From DATEVL01 sp035471625 (GTDB lineage Bacteria > Chloroflexota > Anaerolineae > Anaerolineales > E44-bin32), in NCBI GenBank assembly GCA_035471625.1, contig DATIPT010000013.1:1-28312 (forward strand): a stretch of 28,312 nt of DNA. The letters are read 5' to 3'. A model generated the notes under the pieces. That model did no database searches. It was not told the DNA's origin and saw only the letters and a list, made by a program, of their open reading frames with translations. The position numbers and the translations under genes are program-made. Positions 21,604 through 28,312 of the stretch are shown in pieces. The first letter of the stretch is position 1. Each line of letters begins with the position of its first letter.

Positions 21604-22647
21604 CTAGTCCACTCCCAGTTTCGACGCCGCTCGCAACTCCACCGTCATCCGCTCGAAGAAGCTCTCCGCCGGGAGGGCCCCGCCGCCGTAGGTGAGGTCG
21701 ACGATCCGCGCCTCGATGATCAGGGAAGCCGTCTCGAGAGTCACCACGGCTCCTGGCTCGGCCAGGAGGGGATCGCCCTTGGCGGCCATCCGATTGCGGG
21801 TCGCCTCGTCCTGGTAGGCATAGCGGCTCATCAGCACCTTGGTGACCGTCTGAATGTCGTTCTTGTCAAACAGCCAGACCTCGAACGCCGAGACCTTCTT
21901 CGGTTCCCCGACTCCGATCAGGTCTCCAATGCCGACGCCGCACTCACCCAGGAAGTCGCCGGCAGCGCTCTCGATGCTGAATGAATCGTCGTACAGGTCG
22001 TCGCCGAGCGTGTACGTTGTCCGGAATGTCGCCAGCGGCGGCCGATCCAGGCCGGCTGCGGGAGGCGGGGCCGCCCGCTCGGCCGATGGCGCCGCATAGG
22101 CATCCTCCGGCTCATACGCATCCGCGAATTCGTCCGCCAGTGGTTCGCGCGCCCCCCGCCGGGAGGCACGGTTGCGGATCACGACAACGGCCGCCAGCAG
22201 GGCTCCCAACACGATGGTCAGGCCGCACGCCGGGAGGAGATAGCTCGTGATCGATGTCGTCGCCGGAGCCGCACCGCCGCCGGTCGGCGTTGAACCCGGG
22301 GACGGCTCGTACAGCGTGACGGTGGCCGTGTAGGCCTCGATCGCCGCCGGGCTGACTTCGCCGGGACTGGCCTGGATCGCAGCCAGGGCAGCGGGTCCCG
22401 CCGCCCCCAGGGCTTGATACCGCGCAACGGCCACGTCGACATCCCGGTTCACCGAGTACGAATCGATCGCCGCTTTCAGGTAGTCGACCTGGTAGTCTTC
22501 ACGCAGCAGCTCGGGGCTCGCATCGGTCCACTCGACCGGATTGATCGCCCAGGCGTAGACGAGCCCGAGCACCAACCCTGCGACGGCGGCCGCCGCCAGC
22601 ACGACCCCTCTGCGTTGTGAAAGATCTCTGAGCGTATCCATGGCCAT
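21604..22647 (-). CDS. Two-TM protein of unknown function with a large cytoplasmic domain
   Basis: A 347-residue protein I do not recognise. A basic N-terminus and first membrane helix (about 15-36) are followed by an extracytoplasmic region (37-132): predicted helices, then a Pro/Ser/Thr/Gly-rich linker. A second membrane helix (about 133-157) is followed by basic residues RNRASRRG, implying that the C-terminal part is cytoplasmic. After an Ala/Pro/acidic linker (165-205), residues 206-347 form a compact domain with alternating strands, including TYTLGDDLYDDSFSIE, KVSAFEVWLFDKND and VTLETASLIIEARIVDLTYGG. ATG at 22647 has GGAGG 8 bases upstream; ATG at 22641 is possible. It has its own promoter and terminator. 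Confidence 0.82.
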   Translation of the reverse strand: MAMDTLRDLSQRRGVVLAAAAVAGLVLGLVYAWAINPVEWTDASPELLREDYQVDYLKAAIDSYSVNRDVDVAVARYQALGAAGPAALAAIQASPGEVSPAAIEAYTATVTLYEPSPGSTPTGGGAAPATTSITSYLLPACGLTIVLGALLAAVVVIRNRASRRGAREPLADEFADAYEPEDAYAAPSAERAAPPPAAGLDRPPLATFRTTYTLGDDLYDDSFSIESAAGDFLGECGVGIGDLIGVGEPKKVSAFEVWLFDKNDIQTVTKVLMSRYAYQDEATRNRMAAKGDPLLAEPGAVVTLETASLIIEARIVDLTYGGGALPAESFFERMTVELRAASKLGVD

Positions 22648-22679
22648 CTCAACCGCCTCCGGCAGGCGACACAGGCATC

Positions 22680-22708
22680 ATTCTAGATGCGACCTAGCCT
22701 GACTGCAA
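22680..22708 (-). promoter_or_regulatory. Promoter for the two-TM protein gene
   Basis: Minus strand -35 TTGCAG (plus 22703-22708), 17-bp spacer, -10 TAGAAT (plus 22680-22685). Predicted +1 near 22673, about 25 bases before the ATG. The -35 lies inside an inverted repeat just after topA. Confidence 0.6.
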
Positions 22709-22720
22709 CCGCTGGTTGCA
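22704..22720. repeat. Inverted repeat immediately downstream of topA
   Basis: TGCAACC and GGTTGCA form a 7-bp perfect stem with a 3-base loop, 4 bp beyond the topA stop. There is no T-tract, so it is a poor intrinsic terminator. It overlaps the -35 of the next gene and could act as an operator or RNA-stabilising hairpin. Confidence 0.4.
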
Positions 22721-22724
22721 AGCG

Positions 22725-25073
22725 TCATGCCGCCTCGCCCTCCACCACTGGCAGGGACGAGAGCTCGAACCGATGCCCGCACTTGAGACAGACGGCGTGG
22801 TTCCGGTTCTCGGCGGTCAGGAGTCCACCACAATCCGGGCACGGCGGCGCCAGCGGACGCTTCCATGAGGTGAATTCACACTTCGGGTAGTTGGCGCAAC
22901 CATAGAACATGCGACCCCGGCGGGTGCGCCGCTCGACCAAGTCACCCCCGTCCTCTGGGCAACTCACCCCAATCCGCTCCAACCAGGGCTCAGTGTAGCG
23001 ACACTCCGGAAAGCTTGAACAGCCGATGAACTTCCCATAGCGGCCATGTCGGACGACCAGGGGGTGGCCCGACTCCGGGCACAACCGGTCGAGGATTTCC
23101 GGTTCGGCTCGAACCTCCGGCATTTCCTCCATCGCCCGCTCGACTTGCTGAGAGAACGGCCCATAGAAATCACGTATCACCTCTGCCCAACCCCGGACTC
23201 CCTCGGCGACCTCATCCAGTTCCTCTTCCATCCGGGCGGTGAACCCCAAATCGACGATTTCCGGGAACGACTCGACGATCATGTCGTTCACCGTCATCCC
23301 GATTTCGGTCGGTTCCAGGCGCTTGTTAGCCCGATGGGTGTAGCCGCGACTTTGGAGCGTGGTCAGAATGGGGGCGTAGGTCGACGGTCGGCCGATCCCG
23401 TATTCCTCCAAGGCCTTCACCAGGGTCGCTTCGCTGAACCGAGGCGGCGGCTGGGTGAAGTGTTGCTCCGGGAAACCCTCCCGGAACTCGACCGGGTCGC
23501 CGGATTCCACCGCCGGGAGCTGGGCAAATCCCGCCTCCAGGTCGGCCTCGTCTGCGTCCCCATTCTCGGCCGTCAGGTCCTCGTAGACTTCGAGGAAGCC
23601 GGCGAACCGAAGGCTGGAAGCCGAAACCCGGAACAGGTACGCATGATCAGGCGAACGACCTGCGACCTCAATCGTCAGGGTGTCGTATTCGGCCGCCGCC
23701 ATCTGGGAGGCGACAAACCGGTTCCAGATCAGGCGGTAGAGCTTGGCTTGCTCCGCCGTCAGATCTTCCCGCACGGAGTCCGGAGTCCGCTCGACGGACG
23801 TCGGTCGGATCGCCTCGTGCGCCTCCTGCGCACCGCGGGCGCGCGTGCGGTACTCGGGGGGCTCCGGCGGCACGTAGGCTGCGCCATGCTGACGCTCGAT
23901 GTATCGGCGCGCCTCCTGTTGAGCCTGCGCCGAAACCTGGGTCGAATCGGTCCGCATGTAGGTGATCAGCCCAACCGCTTCTCCCCCGCCCAACTCGAAC
24001 CCTTCATAGAGTTGTTGGGCGACAGCCATCGTCTTGCGCGCGGTGAACCCGAGCCGTCGGGACGCCTCCTGTTGCATCGTGCTGGTTGAGAAGGGGGCGT
24101 TGGGGCGCCGGATCCGAGAACCGCGGCGAGCCGTGTCAACAGTGAAGTCGGCCTGCCGCAGATCGGCAACAACCGGATCCACCGAGGCGCGATCCGCCAA
24201 CTTCGGCGCCTCGCCGTCGATACGCTGGAGACGGGCGCGGAACGCAGGCGGCTTGTCCGGATTCTGGAACTCGGCGTCAATCGTCCAGTATTCACGCGGT
24301 TCGAAGGATTCGATTTCACGTTCTCGGTCCACGATCAAGCGCAATGCGGCCGACTGCACCCGCCCAGCCGAAAGCCGGCTGCGGACCTTCGCCCACAGAA
24401 GCGGGCTCAGGCTGTAGCCTACCAGTCGATCCAGGATCCGGCGGGCCTGCTGGGCATCGACCAGCTTCATATCGATCGAACGCGGATGGTCGAACGCCTC
24501 CTTTACCGCCTGATCGGTGATTTCGTGGAAGACCACTCGCCGGGCCTTGTCCTCACCGATCTCGGCCGCCTCCAACAAGTGCCAGGCGATCGCCTCCCCC
24601 TCCCGGTCGGGATCCGTCGCCAGGTAGACCTCGGCCGCTTGGGCCACCTCGTCCTTCAGCTGGCGCACGATCTCGCGCTTCTCGTTCGGGACGCGGTACT
24701 CCGGAGCAAAGCCGTTGTCCACGTCGACCGAGAGGCGCGACTTCAGGAGATCGCGGACGTGGCCGACCGAGGCATGGACGCGGTAGCCCTTGCCCAAGAA
24801 TCGACCGACGGTACGCGCCTTGGCGGGAGACTCGACAATGACCAACGGCCCGCCGCGACGGCCTTTCTTGCCCGCCCCCTTGGCGGATCGCCGGCGCGGT
24901 TCCACGTCGGGTTTGGGCAGGTCCCTGTGCGCATCGGTGCGGCCCATCCGAACCATCCGCGTTCCGCAAACCGGACACGTCCCCGCCGTCGCCGGCGTTC
25001 CGGATTTCGTGAAGACCGGTTGCGGATCGGCCAGTTCCCTCTTCTGCTTGCACTTGACGCAATACGCTTCCAA
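22725..25073 (-). CDS. topA: DNA topoisomerase I (type IA) with N-terminal DUF5679-like zinc finger
   Basis: A 782-residue enzyme that relaxes negative supercoils through a 5'-phosphotyrosine intermediate. An added N-terminal zinc finger (1-45) with C5/C8 and C33/C36 resembles stand-alone DUF5679 proteins; a basic linker (59-75) joins it to the Toprim domain, which starts VIVESPAKA (78-86) and has the acidic triad DPDREGE (154-160). The catalytic tyrosine is Y372 in GLITYMRTDST. Near the C-terminus two four-residue-loop ribbons read CPES...C...C and CPED...C...C, each lacking the second Cys of a CPxC knuckle, then a complete ribbon with CPDC and CLKC. The start follows the manC stop by 10 bp, so it is part of dprA-manC-topA. 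Confidence 0.96.
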   Translation of the reverse strand: MEAYCVKCKQKRELADPQPVFTKSGTPATAGTCPVCGTRMVRMGRTDAHRDLPKPDVEPRRRSAKGAGKKGRRGGPLVIVESPAKARTVGRFLGKGYRVHASVGHVRDLLKSRLSVDVDNGFAPEYRVPNEKREIVRQLKDEVAQAAEVYLATDPDREGEAIAWHLLEAAEIGEDKARRVVFHEITDQAVKEAFDHPRSIDMKLVDAQQARRILDRLVGYSLSPLLWAKVRSRLSAGRVQSAALRLIVDREREIESFEPREYWTIDAEFQNPDKPPAFRARLQRIDGEAPKLADRASVDPVVADLRQADFTVDTARRGSRIRRPNAPFSTSTMQQEASRRLGFTARKTMAVAQQLYEGFELGGGEAVGLITYMRTDSTQVSAQAQQEARRYIERQHGAAYVPPEPPEYRTRARGAQEAHEAIRPTSVERTPDSVREDLTAEQAKLYRLIWNRFVASQMAAAEYDTLTIEVAGRSPDHAYLFRVSASSLRFAGFLEVYEDLTAENGDADEADLEAGFAQLPAVESGDPVEFREGFPEQHFTQPPPRFSEATLVKALEEYGIGRPSTYAPILTTLQSRGYTHRANKRLEPTEIGMTVNDMIVESFPEIVDLGFTARMEEELDEVAEGVRGWAEVIRDFYGPFSQQVERAMEEMPEVRAEPEILDRLCPESGHPLVVRHGRYGKFIGCSSFPECRYTEPWLERIGVSCPEDGGDLVERRTRRGRMFYGCANYPKCEFTSWKRPLAPPCPDCGGLLTAENRNHAVCLKCGHRFELSSLPVVEGEAA

Positions 25074-25083
25074 ACGATAGCTC

Positions 25084-26175
25084 CTACACCAAGAATTGGT
25101 CTCTCCTGTCCCGCTCCAGCCGGTCCACGATCTGGCGCACCTTCCCGGACTCGTCGCGTCGACAGATCAGCAACACATCTCCGGCGTCGACGACTACCAG
25201 ATCCTCGACACCCTGCAAGACGATCAAGCGGGCGGCCGGATCTCCCGCCTCCGCCACGACCAGGTTGCCGGACGCGTCCTGTGAGAGGGACAGGGCTCCC
25301 AGCACGGCGTTTCCGTCGCCGTCCTTGGGCAGCAAATCATAAACCCGATCCCAACTGCCAATGTCGGACCAGCCGAGGCCGTCGGCCTCCAGCATCACGA
25401 CCTCCCGGGCATTCTCCATCACACCGTAGTCGATCGTCTGCGGTTGCAGGTCGTTCCACGCGGAGCGGAACGCTTGCGAATGGATCCCCTCTGCGGCCCC
25501 CAGCTGCAGGCATCGATGGAGCTCCGGCATCTGCCGTGCAATCTCCTCGAGCAGCCGCGCCGGCGTCCAGAGAAACATGCCGGAGTTCCAGGCATAGCTC
25601 CCCTCCGCCAAGTACGCCTCGGCGGTCTTCCGGTCCGGTTTCTCCTTGAATTCTTCCACGGCGAAAGCGCGCTCCCCGCTCACGGCCTCGAGCGGCTTGC
25701 CGCGACGGATGTAGCCGTAGCCGGTATCCGGCGCGTCCGCCGGCACGCCAAGCGTGACGATCTTGCCGCCGTTCGCCAACCGGGCGCCGGCTTCCAGGAG
25801 CGCCTGCAAGCGATCCGGGTCGGCGATGGCGTGATCGGATGTCAGGACCGCCATCACGGCTTCCGGATCGCGCTTTTGGAGCTCGAGTGCCGCCAGTCCG
25901 AGGACGGGCGCCGTCCCCTTGGGAGCAGGCTCCTCAAGAAAGTTGGCGGCGGCCAGCCCGGGGGCCTCCCGTTGCAGCAATGCGCTGAGCTCGGGGGAGG
26001 CCGCGACCAGGATCTGGGTCATCGGCAACCACGGTCGAAGGCGTTCGACCGAGACCGCGAACAACGATCGGTCCCGGTCCAGGTGGAGCAATTGCTTCGG
26101 CCGGCTGCGCCGGGAGATCGGCCAGAGCCGAGTCCCTCCGCCACCCGCCATGATGACCGCATACAGCTTGGTCAT
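25084..26175 (-). CDS. manC: Mannose-1-phosphate guanylyltransferase
   Basis: A 363-residue nucleotidyltransferase making GDP-mannose from mannose 1-phosphate and GTP, for glycan or compatible-solute synthesis. The GTP-binding signature GGGGTRLWPISRRSRPKQ is at 11-28. Further family motifs are LTSDHAIAD, DTGYGYIRRG, FKEKPDRKTA, YAWNSGMFLW and LGWSDIGSWD. The length is that of the short form; the C-terminal cupin isomerase domain of bifunctional proteins is absent. ATG at 26173-26175 overlaps the dprA stop by 4 bp. No other GDP-sugar gene lies nearby, so placement between dprA and topA appears to be shared transcription, not pathway clustering. Confidence 0.95.
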   Translation of the reverse strand: MTKLYAVIMAGGGGTRLWPISRRSRPKQLLHLDRDRSLFAVSVERLRPWLPMTQILVAASPELSALLQREAPGLAAANFLEEPAPKGTAPVLGLAALELQKRDPEAVMAVLTSDHAIADPDRLQALLEAGARLANGGKIVTLGVPADAPDTGYGYIRRGKPLEAVSGERAFAVEEFKEKPDRKTAEAYLAEGSYAWNSGMFLWTPARLLEEIARQMPELHRCLQLGAAEGIHSQAFRSAWNDLQPQTIDYGVMENAREVVMLEADGLGWSDIGSWDRVYDLLPKDGDGNAVLGALSLSQDASGNLVVAEAGDPAARLIVLQGVEDLVVVDAGDVLLICRRDESGKVRQIVDRLERDRRDQFLV

Positions 26176-27293
26176 GCTTCCGCCTCCGGTACGCGCCCCG
26201 CCCGACGCGCCCGAACGAAGTGCATCCCTCCGACGTGAATCGCCCTGCCCTGCAATTCCAGCATCGCCAGCGCCGCCATCACGTCCGAAGAAGACCGTCG
26301 GGTTCGCGCCACGAGATCATCGGCGTGCATCGGCTCGTCGGTCAGGAGAACCGCCAGGTCGGCCTCGAGCCCCGCCCCCTGCTCGGCCCCAGGCGGCTGT
26401 CCATCGATGGGACTTTCCAGCGGCAAGTGAAGGGCCTCGAGGATGTCTTCCGGCGCCGCCATCGGGGTCGCGCCGGATAGGATCAGTCGGTTGGTGCCGC
26501 GGCTGGCCCGGCTGTAGATGCTCCCAGGAACGGCGAACACCTCCCGCCCCTGGTCAGCGGCGAGGTCGGCGGTGATCAGCGCCCCACTTGATTCCCCAGC
26601 CTCGACCACGACCGTGGCGCGGCTCAATCCGGCGACAATACGGTTGCGTATGGGGAAGTTGGCCGCGTCCGGATGGACCCCCAGAGCAAATTCCGACAAG
26701 ACGGCGCCCTGAGCGGCGATCTCGGCCGCCAAAGACCCGTGCTCGGGCGGGTAGATCTGATCCAGGCCCGACCCCAGGATGGCCAGCGTGCGTCCTCCGG
26801 CATCGAGCGTCGCCTGGTGGGCCATAGAGTCAATCCCGCGCGCCAGCCCCGAAACGACGGTCACGCCGTGCACAGCGAGCGCCGTTGCCAGATCGCGCGC
26901 GACCGCCTGTCCGTACGGAGAGGGTCGCCGCGTCCCGACAATCGCAACCGATTGCTGATCCGCAGGTTTGAGCTCACCCCAGACATACAGACAGATCGGC
27001 GGGGAGGCGATCTCGAGAAGCTGCGAAGGGTATTCAACATCCTCCCAGATCAGCATCCGGAACCCGGAGTGGGTCAGCCGATCCAATTCCTCGTCAAGGT
27101 CGAGCGATCTTCTTGCCTCGATCAAGCCATGCACCGCCTGCCCGCCGATGCCGGTCGCGCGCAGCGCGGACTCCGTCGCCGACCAGGCTGCTTCGAGATC
27201 GCCGAAGCGATCGAGGAGGGCACGCAGACGAACCGCGCCAATTCCCGAGGCGCGGCTAAAGCCCAGCCAATACTTGCGATTCGCAGAGTTCAT
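26172..27293 (-). CDS. dprA: DNA processing protein DprA
   Basis: A 373-residue protein that binds incoming single-stranded DNA in natural transformation and loads RecA; also called Smf. A short N-terminal HhH/SAM-like region (about 1-70) precedes the Rossmann-like DprA domain (about 80-290), with VAIVGTRRPSPYG, VSGLARGIDSMAHQ, AILGSGLDQIYPPEH, FPIRNRIVAGLS, VVEAGESSGALITA and GREVFAVPGSI. The C-terminal winged helix (about 310-365) corresponds to DprA domain 3. ATG at 27291-27293 has a modest GAAGCGAG site upstream and a promoter with a consensus -35. First gene of the dprA-manC-topA operon. DprA is widespread, so this alone does not prove competence. Confidence 0.96.
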   Translation of the reverse strand: MNSANRKYWLGFSRASGIGAVRLRALLDRFGDLEAAWSATESALRATGIGGQAVHGLIEARRSLDLDEELDRLTHSGFRMLIWEDVEYPSQLLEIASPPICLYVWGELKPADQQSVAIVGTRRPSPYGQAVARDLATALAVHGVTVVSGLARGIDSMAHQATLDAGGRTLAILGSGLDQIYPPEHGSLAAEIAAQGAVLSEFALGVHPDAANFPIRNRIVAGLSRATVVVEAGESSGALITADLAADQGREVFAVPGSIYSRASRGTNRLILSGATPMAAPEDILEALHLPLESPIDGQPPGAEQGAGLEADLAVLLTDEPMHADDLVARTRRSSSDVMAALAMLELQGRAIHVGGMHFVRARRAGRVPEAEA

Positions 27294-27336
27294 ATCTCGC
27301 TTCGCGCGTCTCGCTCGCTGTACCCGAAAGCGGCAC

Positions 27337-27366
27337 AGGGTACCACGCCGATTTTCCTCGTGTCAA
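27337..27366 (-). promoter_or_regulatory. Promoter for dprA-manC-topA
   Basis: Minus strand consensus -35 TTGACA (plus 27361-27366), 18-bp spacer, weak -10 TACCCT (plus 27337-27342). Predicted +1 near 27330, giving a leader of about 37 bases. Confidence 0.5.
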
Positions 27367-27426
27367 GCGAGGCTCATCCCGGCACTACCTTCGATAGCCT
27401 CTGGGAAGCCCGCGCAGCATTCGTGG

Positions 27427-27459
27427 ACAAACGAGAACCGCCCGGAACTTCCAGGCGGT
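27427..27459 (-). terminator. Terminator after tRNA-Asp
   Basis: ACCGCC/GGCGGT (27437-27442 with 27454-27459) with an inner GGA/TCC extension form a hairpin starting 2 bp after the encoded CCA. On the minus strand it is followed by TTCTCGTTTG, a broken T-tract. Confidence 0.65.
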
Positions 27460-27460
27460 C

Positions 27461-27537
27461 TGGCGGGGATGACGGGATTCGAACCCGCGGTCTCTGCCTT
27501 GACAGGGCAGCGTGTTGGGCCGCTACACCACACCCCC
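27461..27537 (-). tRNA. tRNA-Asp (anticodon GTC), CCA encoded
   Basis: A 77-base cloverleaf on the minus strand. Acceptor stem GGGGGTG/CATCCCC has one G-T wobble. D-stem GTGT/ACAC. Anticodon stem CTGCC/GGCAG encloses loop CTGTCAA with anticodon GTC for aspartate. T-arm GCGGG-TTCGAAT-CCCGT. Discriminator G and an encoded CCA end at 27461. It has its own promoter 11 bp upstream and a terminator 2 bp downstream, so it is a single transcription unit. No integrase or attachment-site repeat is seen beside it. Confidence 0.97.
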
Positions 27538-27548
27538 GAGCGCCGGGA

Positions 27549-27578
27549 AGTCTACCACGCACGGAATCGCACCGTCAA
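27549..27578 (-). promoter_or_regulatory. Promoter for tRNA-Asp
   Basis: Minus strand -35 TTGACG (plus 27573-27578), 18-bp spacer, -10 TAGACT (plus 27549-27554), ending 11 bases before the mature tRNA 5' end. Confidence 0.7.
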
Positions 27579-27620
27579 GACGTCCTGTCTCGGCTCCGCA
27601 ACTCCCCGTTCTGCGACGCG

Positions 27621-28312
27621 TCAGGACCGCCGCCTTCCGGAAGCCCCAAGAGCCTCCGAGAAGGCCTCGAGGGCGCGCTCGAGGTCCTCGTCGTCGATGT
27701 CGTGATGGAGAACCAGCCGCACCCGCCGGTGTCCTACGGGATGGATCAAGACATCACGGGCGCGCAGCCCGTCTTCAAGCTGGGCGGCCTCCAACCCGGC
27801 CGACTCGTGCAATTGGAAGAAGATCATGTTGCTGGCCGGGCGTTCCGCTTCGAGGACGATCCCCGGAAGGGCCGCCAACGAGCTGGCCAGGCGCCGCGCC
27901 CGACGATGATCATCGGCCAGGCGGTCGACCATGGTCGTAAGCGCGACGATCCCGGCCGCCGCGATCACGCCAGCCTGCCGCATCCCGCCTCCGAGCTGTT
28001 TGCGGATCCGCCGTGCGCCGCGAATGAACGCGCCGCTCCCACAAAGCAAGGAACCCACCGGCGCCCCAAGTCCCTTCGAGAGACAGAACGAAACGCTGTC
28101 CGCAGGCGCTGTCAACCTCCGCACGTCCTCGCCCAGCGCCACCGAAGCATTGAAGATGCGCGCACCGTCGAGATGAAGCTTCAACCCGCGCCGCGTGGCG
28201 ATTTCGCTCACGGCGGCGGTGTAGGCTCCGCTCAGCGGCTCGCCGCCCTTGCGGTTGTGGGTGTTCTCGAGGCAGATCAGGCGCGTGCGCGGATGATGCA
28301 CGTCATCCGCTC
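27621..28312 (-). CDS. ltaE: L-threonine aldolase family PLP enzyme (5' end outside window)
   Basis: The C-terminal 229 or so residues of a low-specificity L-threonine aldolase, which cleaves threonine or allo-threonine to glycine and acetaldehyde. The frame continues through the right edge (ADDVHHPRTRLICLENTHN-like start), so the N-terminal third is missing; no internal start is proposed. Diagnostic stretches are LICLENTHNRKGG, LHLDGARIFNAS with the PLP-contacting Asp/Arg, and the Schiff-base lysine in SFCLSKGLGAPVGS. GGGMRQAGVIAAAG and the C-terminal small domain ending in VRLVLHHDIDDEDLERAL are typical. The stop lies 42 bp before the tRNA promoter. Confidence 0.93.
   Translation of the reverse strand, partial: ADDVHHPRTRLICLENTHNRKGGEPLSGAYTAAVSEIATRRGLKLHLDGARIFNASVALGEDVRRLTAPADSVSFCLSKGLGAPVGSLLCGSGAFIRGARRIRKQLGGGMRQAGVIAAAGIVALTTMVDRLADDHRRARRLASSLAALPGIVLEAERPASNMIFFQLHESAGLEAAQLEDGLRARDVLIHPVGHRRVRLVLHHDIDDEDLERALEAFSEALGASGRRRS

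Noticed and set aside
23046..25649. Two long plus-strand frames (347 and 387 codons) antisense to topA and manC
   Set aside because: Arg/Pro-rich translations mirroring codon bias of the real genes; no start signal or domain.
27374..27562. Small minus-strand open frame across tRNA-Asp
   Set aside because: It is the translated tRNA sequence; the cloverleaf explains the bases.
1..28312. CRISPR arrays, insertion sequences, prophage or integrated elements
   Set aside because: No spaced direct repeats, transposase, integrase or target-site duplications seen; base composition looks even throughout, and the tRNA has no att-like repeat nearby.

Overview
This is a gene-dense, G+C-rich bacterial chromosome segment, roughly two thirds G+C by eye. 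It carries about 27 protein genes and one tRNA, with no sign of phage, transposon or CRISPR. Several gene families together suggest a Chloroflexota bacterium, perhaps Anaerolineae or a relative: a type IA topoisomerase carrying an extra N-terminal DUF5679-like zinc finger, a mevalonate-pathway decarboxylase, membrane-anchored double zinc-ribbon proteins, and an aldehyde:ferredoxin-oxidoreductase-type tungsten enzyme. The taxonomic call is inference from family content, not from a marker alignment.

Layout. 1-856 (minus): an OmpR-type response regulator followed by the start of a membrane protein, probably its sensor kinase, cut by the window edge. 971-5982 (plus): a ParA-like ATPase, a (di)phosphomevalonate decarboxylase, then a tight block of site-2 protease, HEAT-repeat protein, AEC permease and acylphosphatase. 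6053-8320 (minus): RadC, then an M23 peptidase joined to a TIM-barrel-like domain. 8458-10247: a membrane zinc-ribbon protein (plus) convergent with enolase (minus). 10384-13766 (plus): a cysteine desulfurase and MnmA, translationally coupled for tRNA 2-thiolation, then three small membrane or envelope proteins, the last two resembling the YtxG/YtxH pair; a perfect hairpin terminator follows. 13839-19747 (minus): an apparent five-gene redox operon read from one good promoter: SCP2 sterol-carrier domain, DUF4242-like small protein, cholesterol-oxidase-like GMC flavoenzyme, AOR-family tungsten enzyme, and the NAD(P)HX repair enzyme. 19870-21540 (plus): dGTPase-like HD hydrolase and GreA. 21604-27293 (minus): an unrecognised two-TM protein with its own promoter and terminator, and the dprA-manC-topA operon. 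27461-28312 (minus): tRNA-Asp(GTC) with promoter and terminator, and the 3' part of an L-threonine aldolase.

The most notable unit is the SCP2/DUF4242/GMC/AOR operon. Its make-up suggests a route in which a hydrophobic alcohol is carried, oxidised by a flavoenzyme to a carbonyl, and then oxidised by a tungsten enzyme to an acid. The substrate is unknown and the pathway is inference. It faces a divergent dgt promoter across an inverted repeat that contains both -35 boxes.

Promoters are unusually readable here. Four plus-strand genes have extended -10 boxes (TGnTATAAT or TGnTAGAAT) only 7-17 bases from the start codon. At least three genes (cysteine desulfurase, YtxG-like, dgt) are predicted to give leaderless or nearly leaderless mRNAs.
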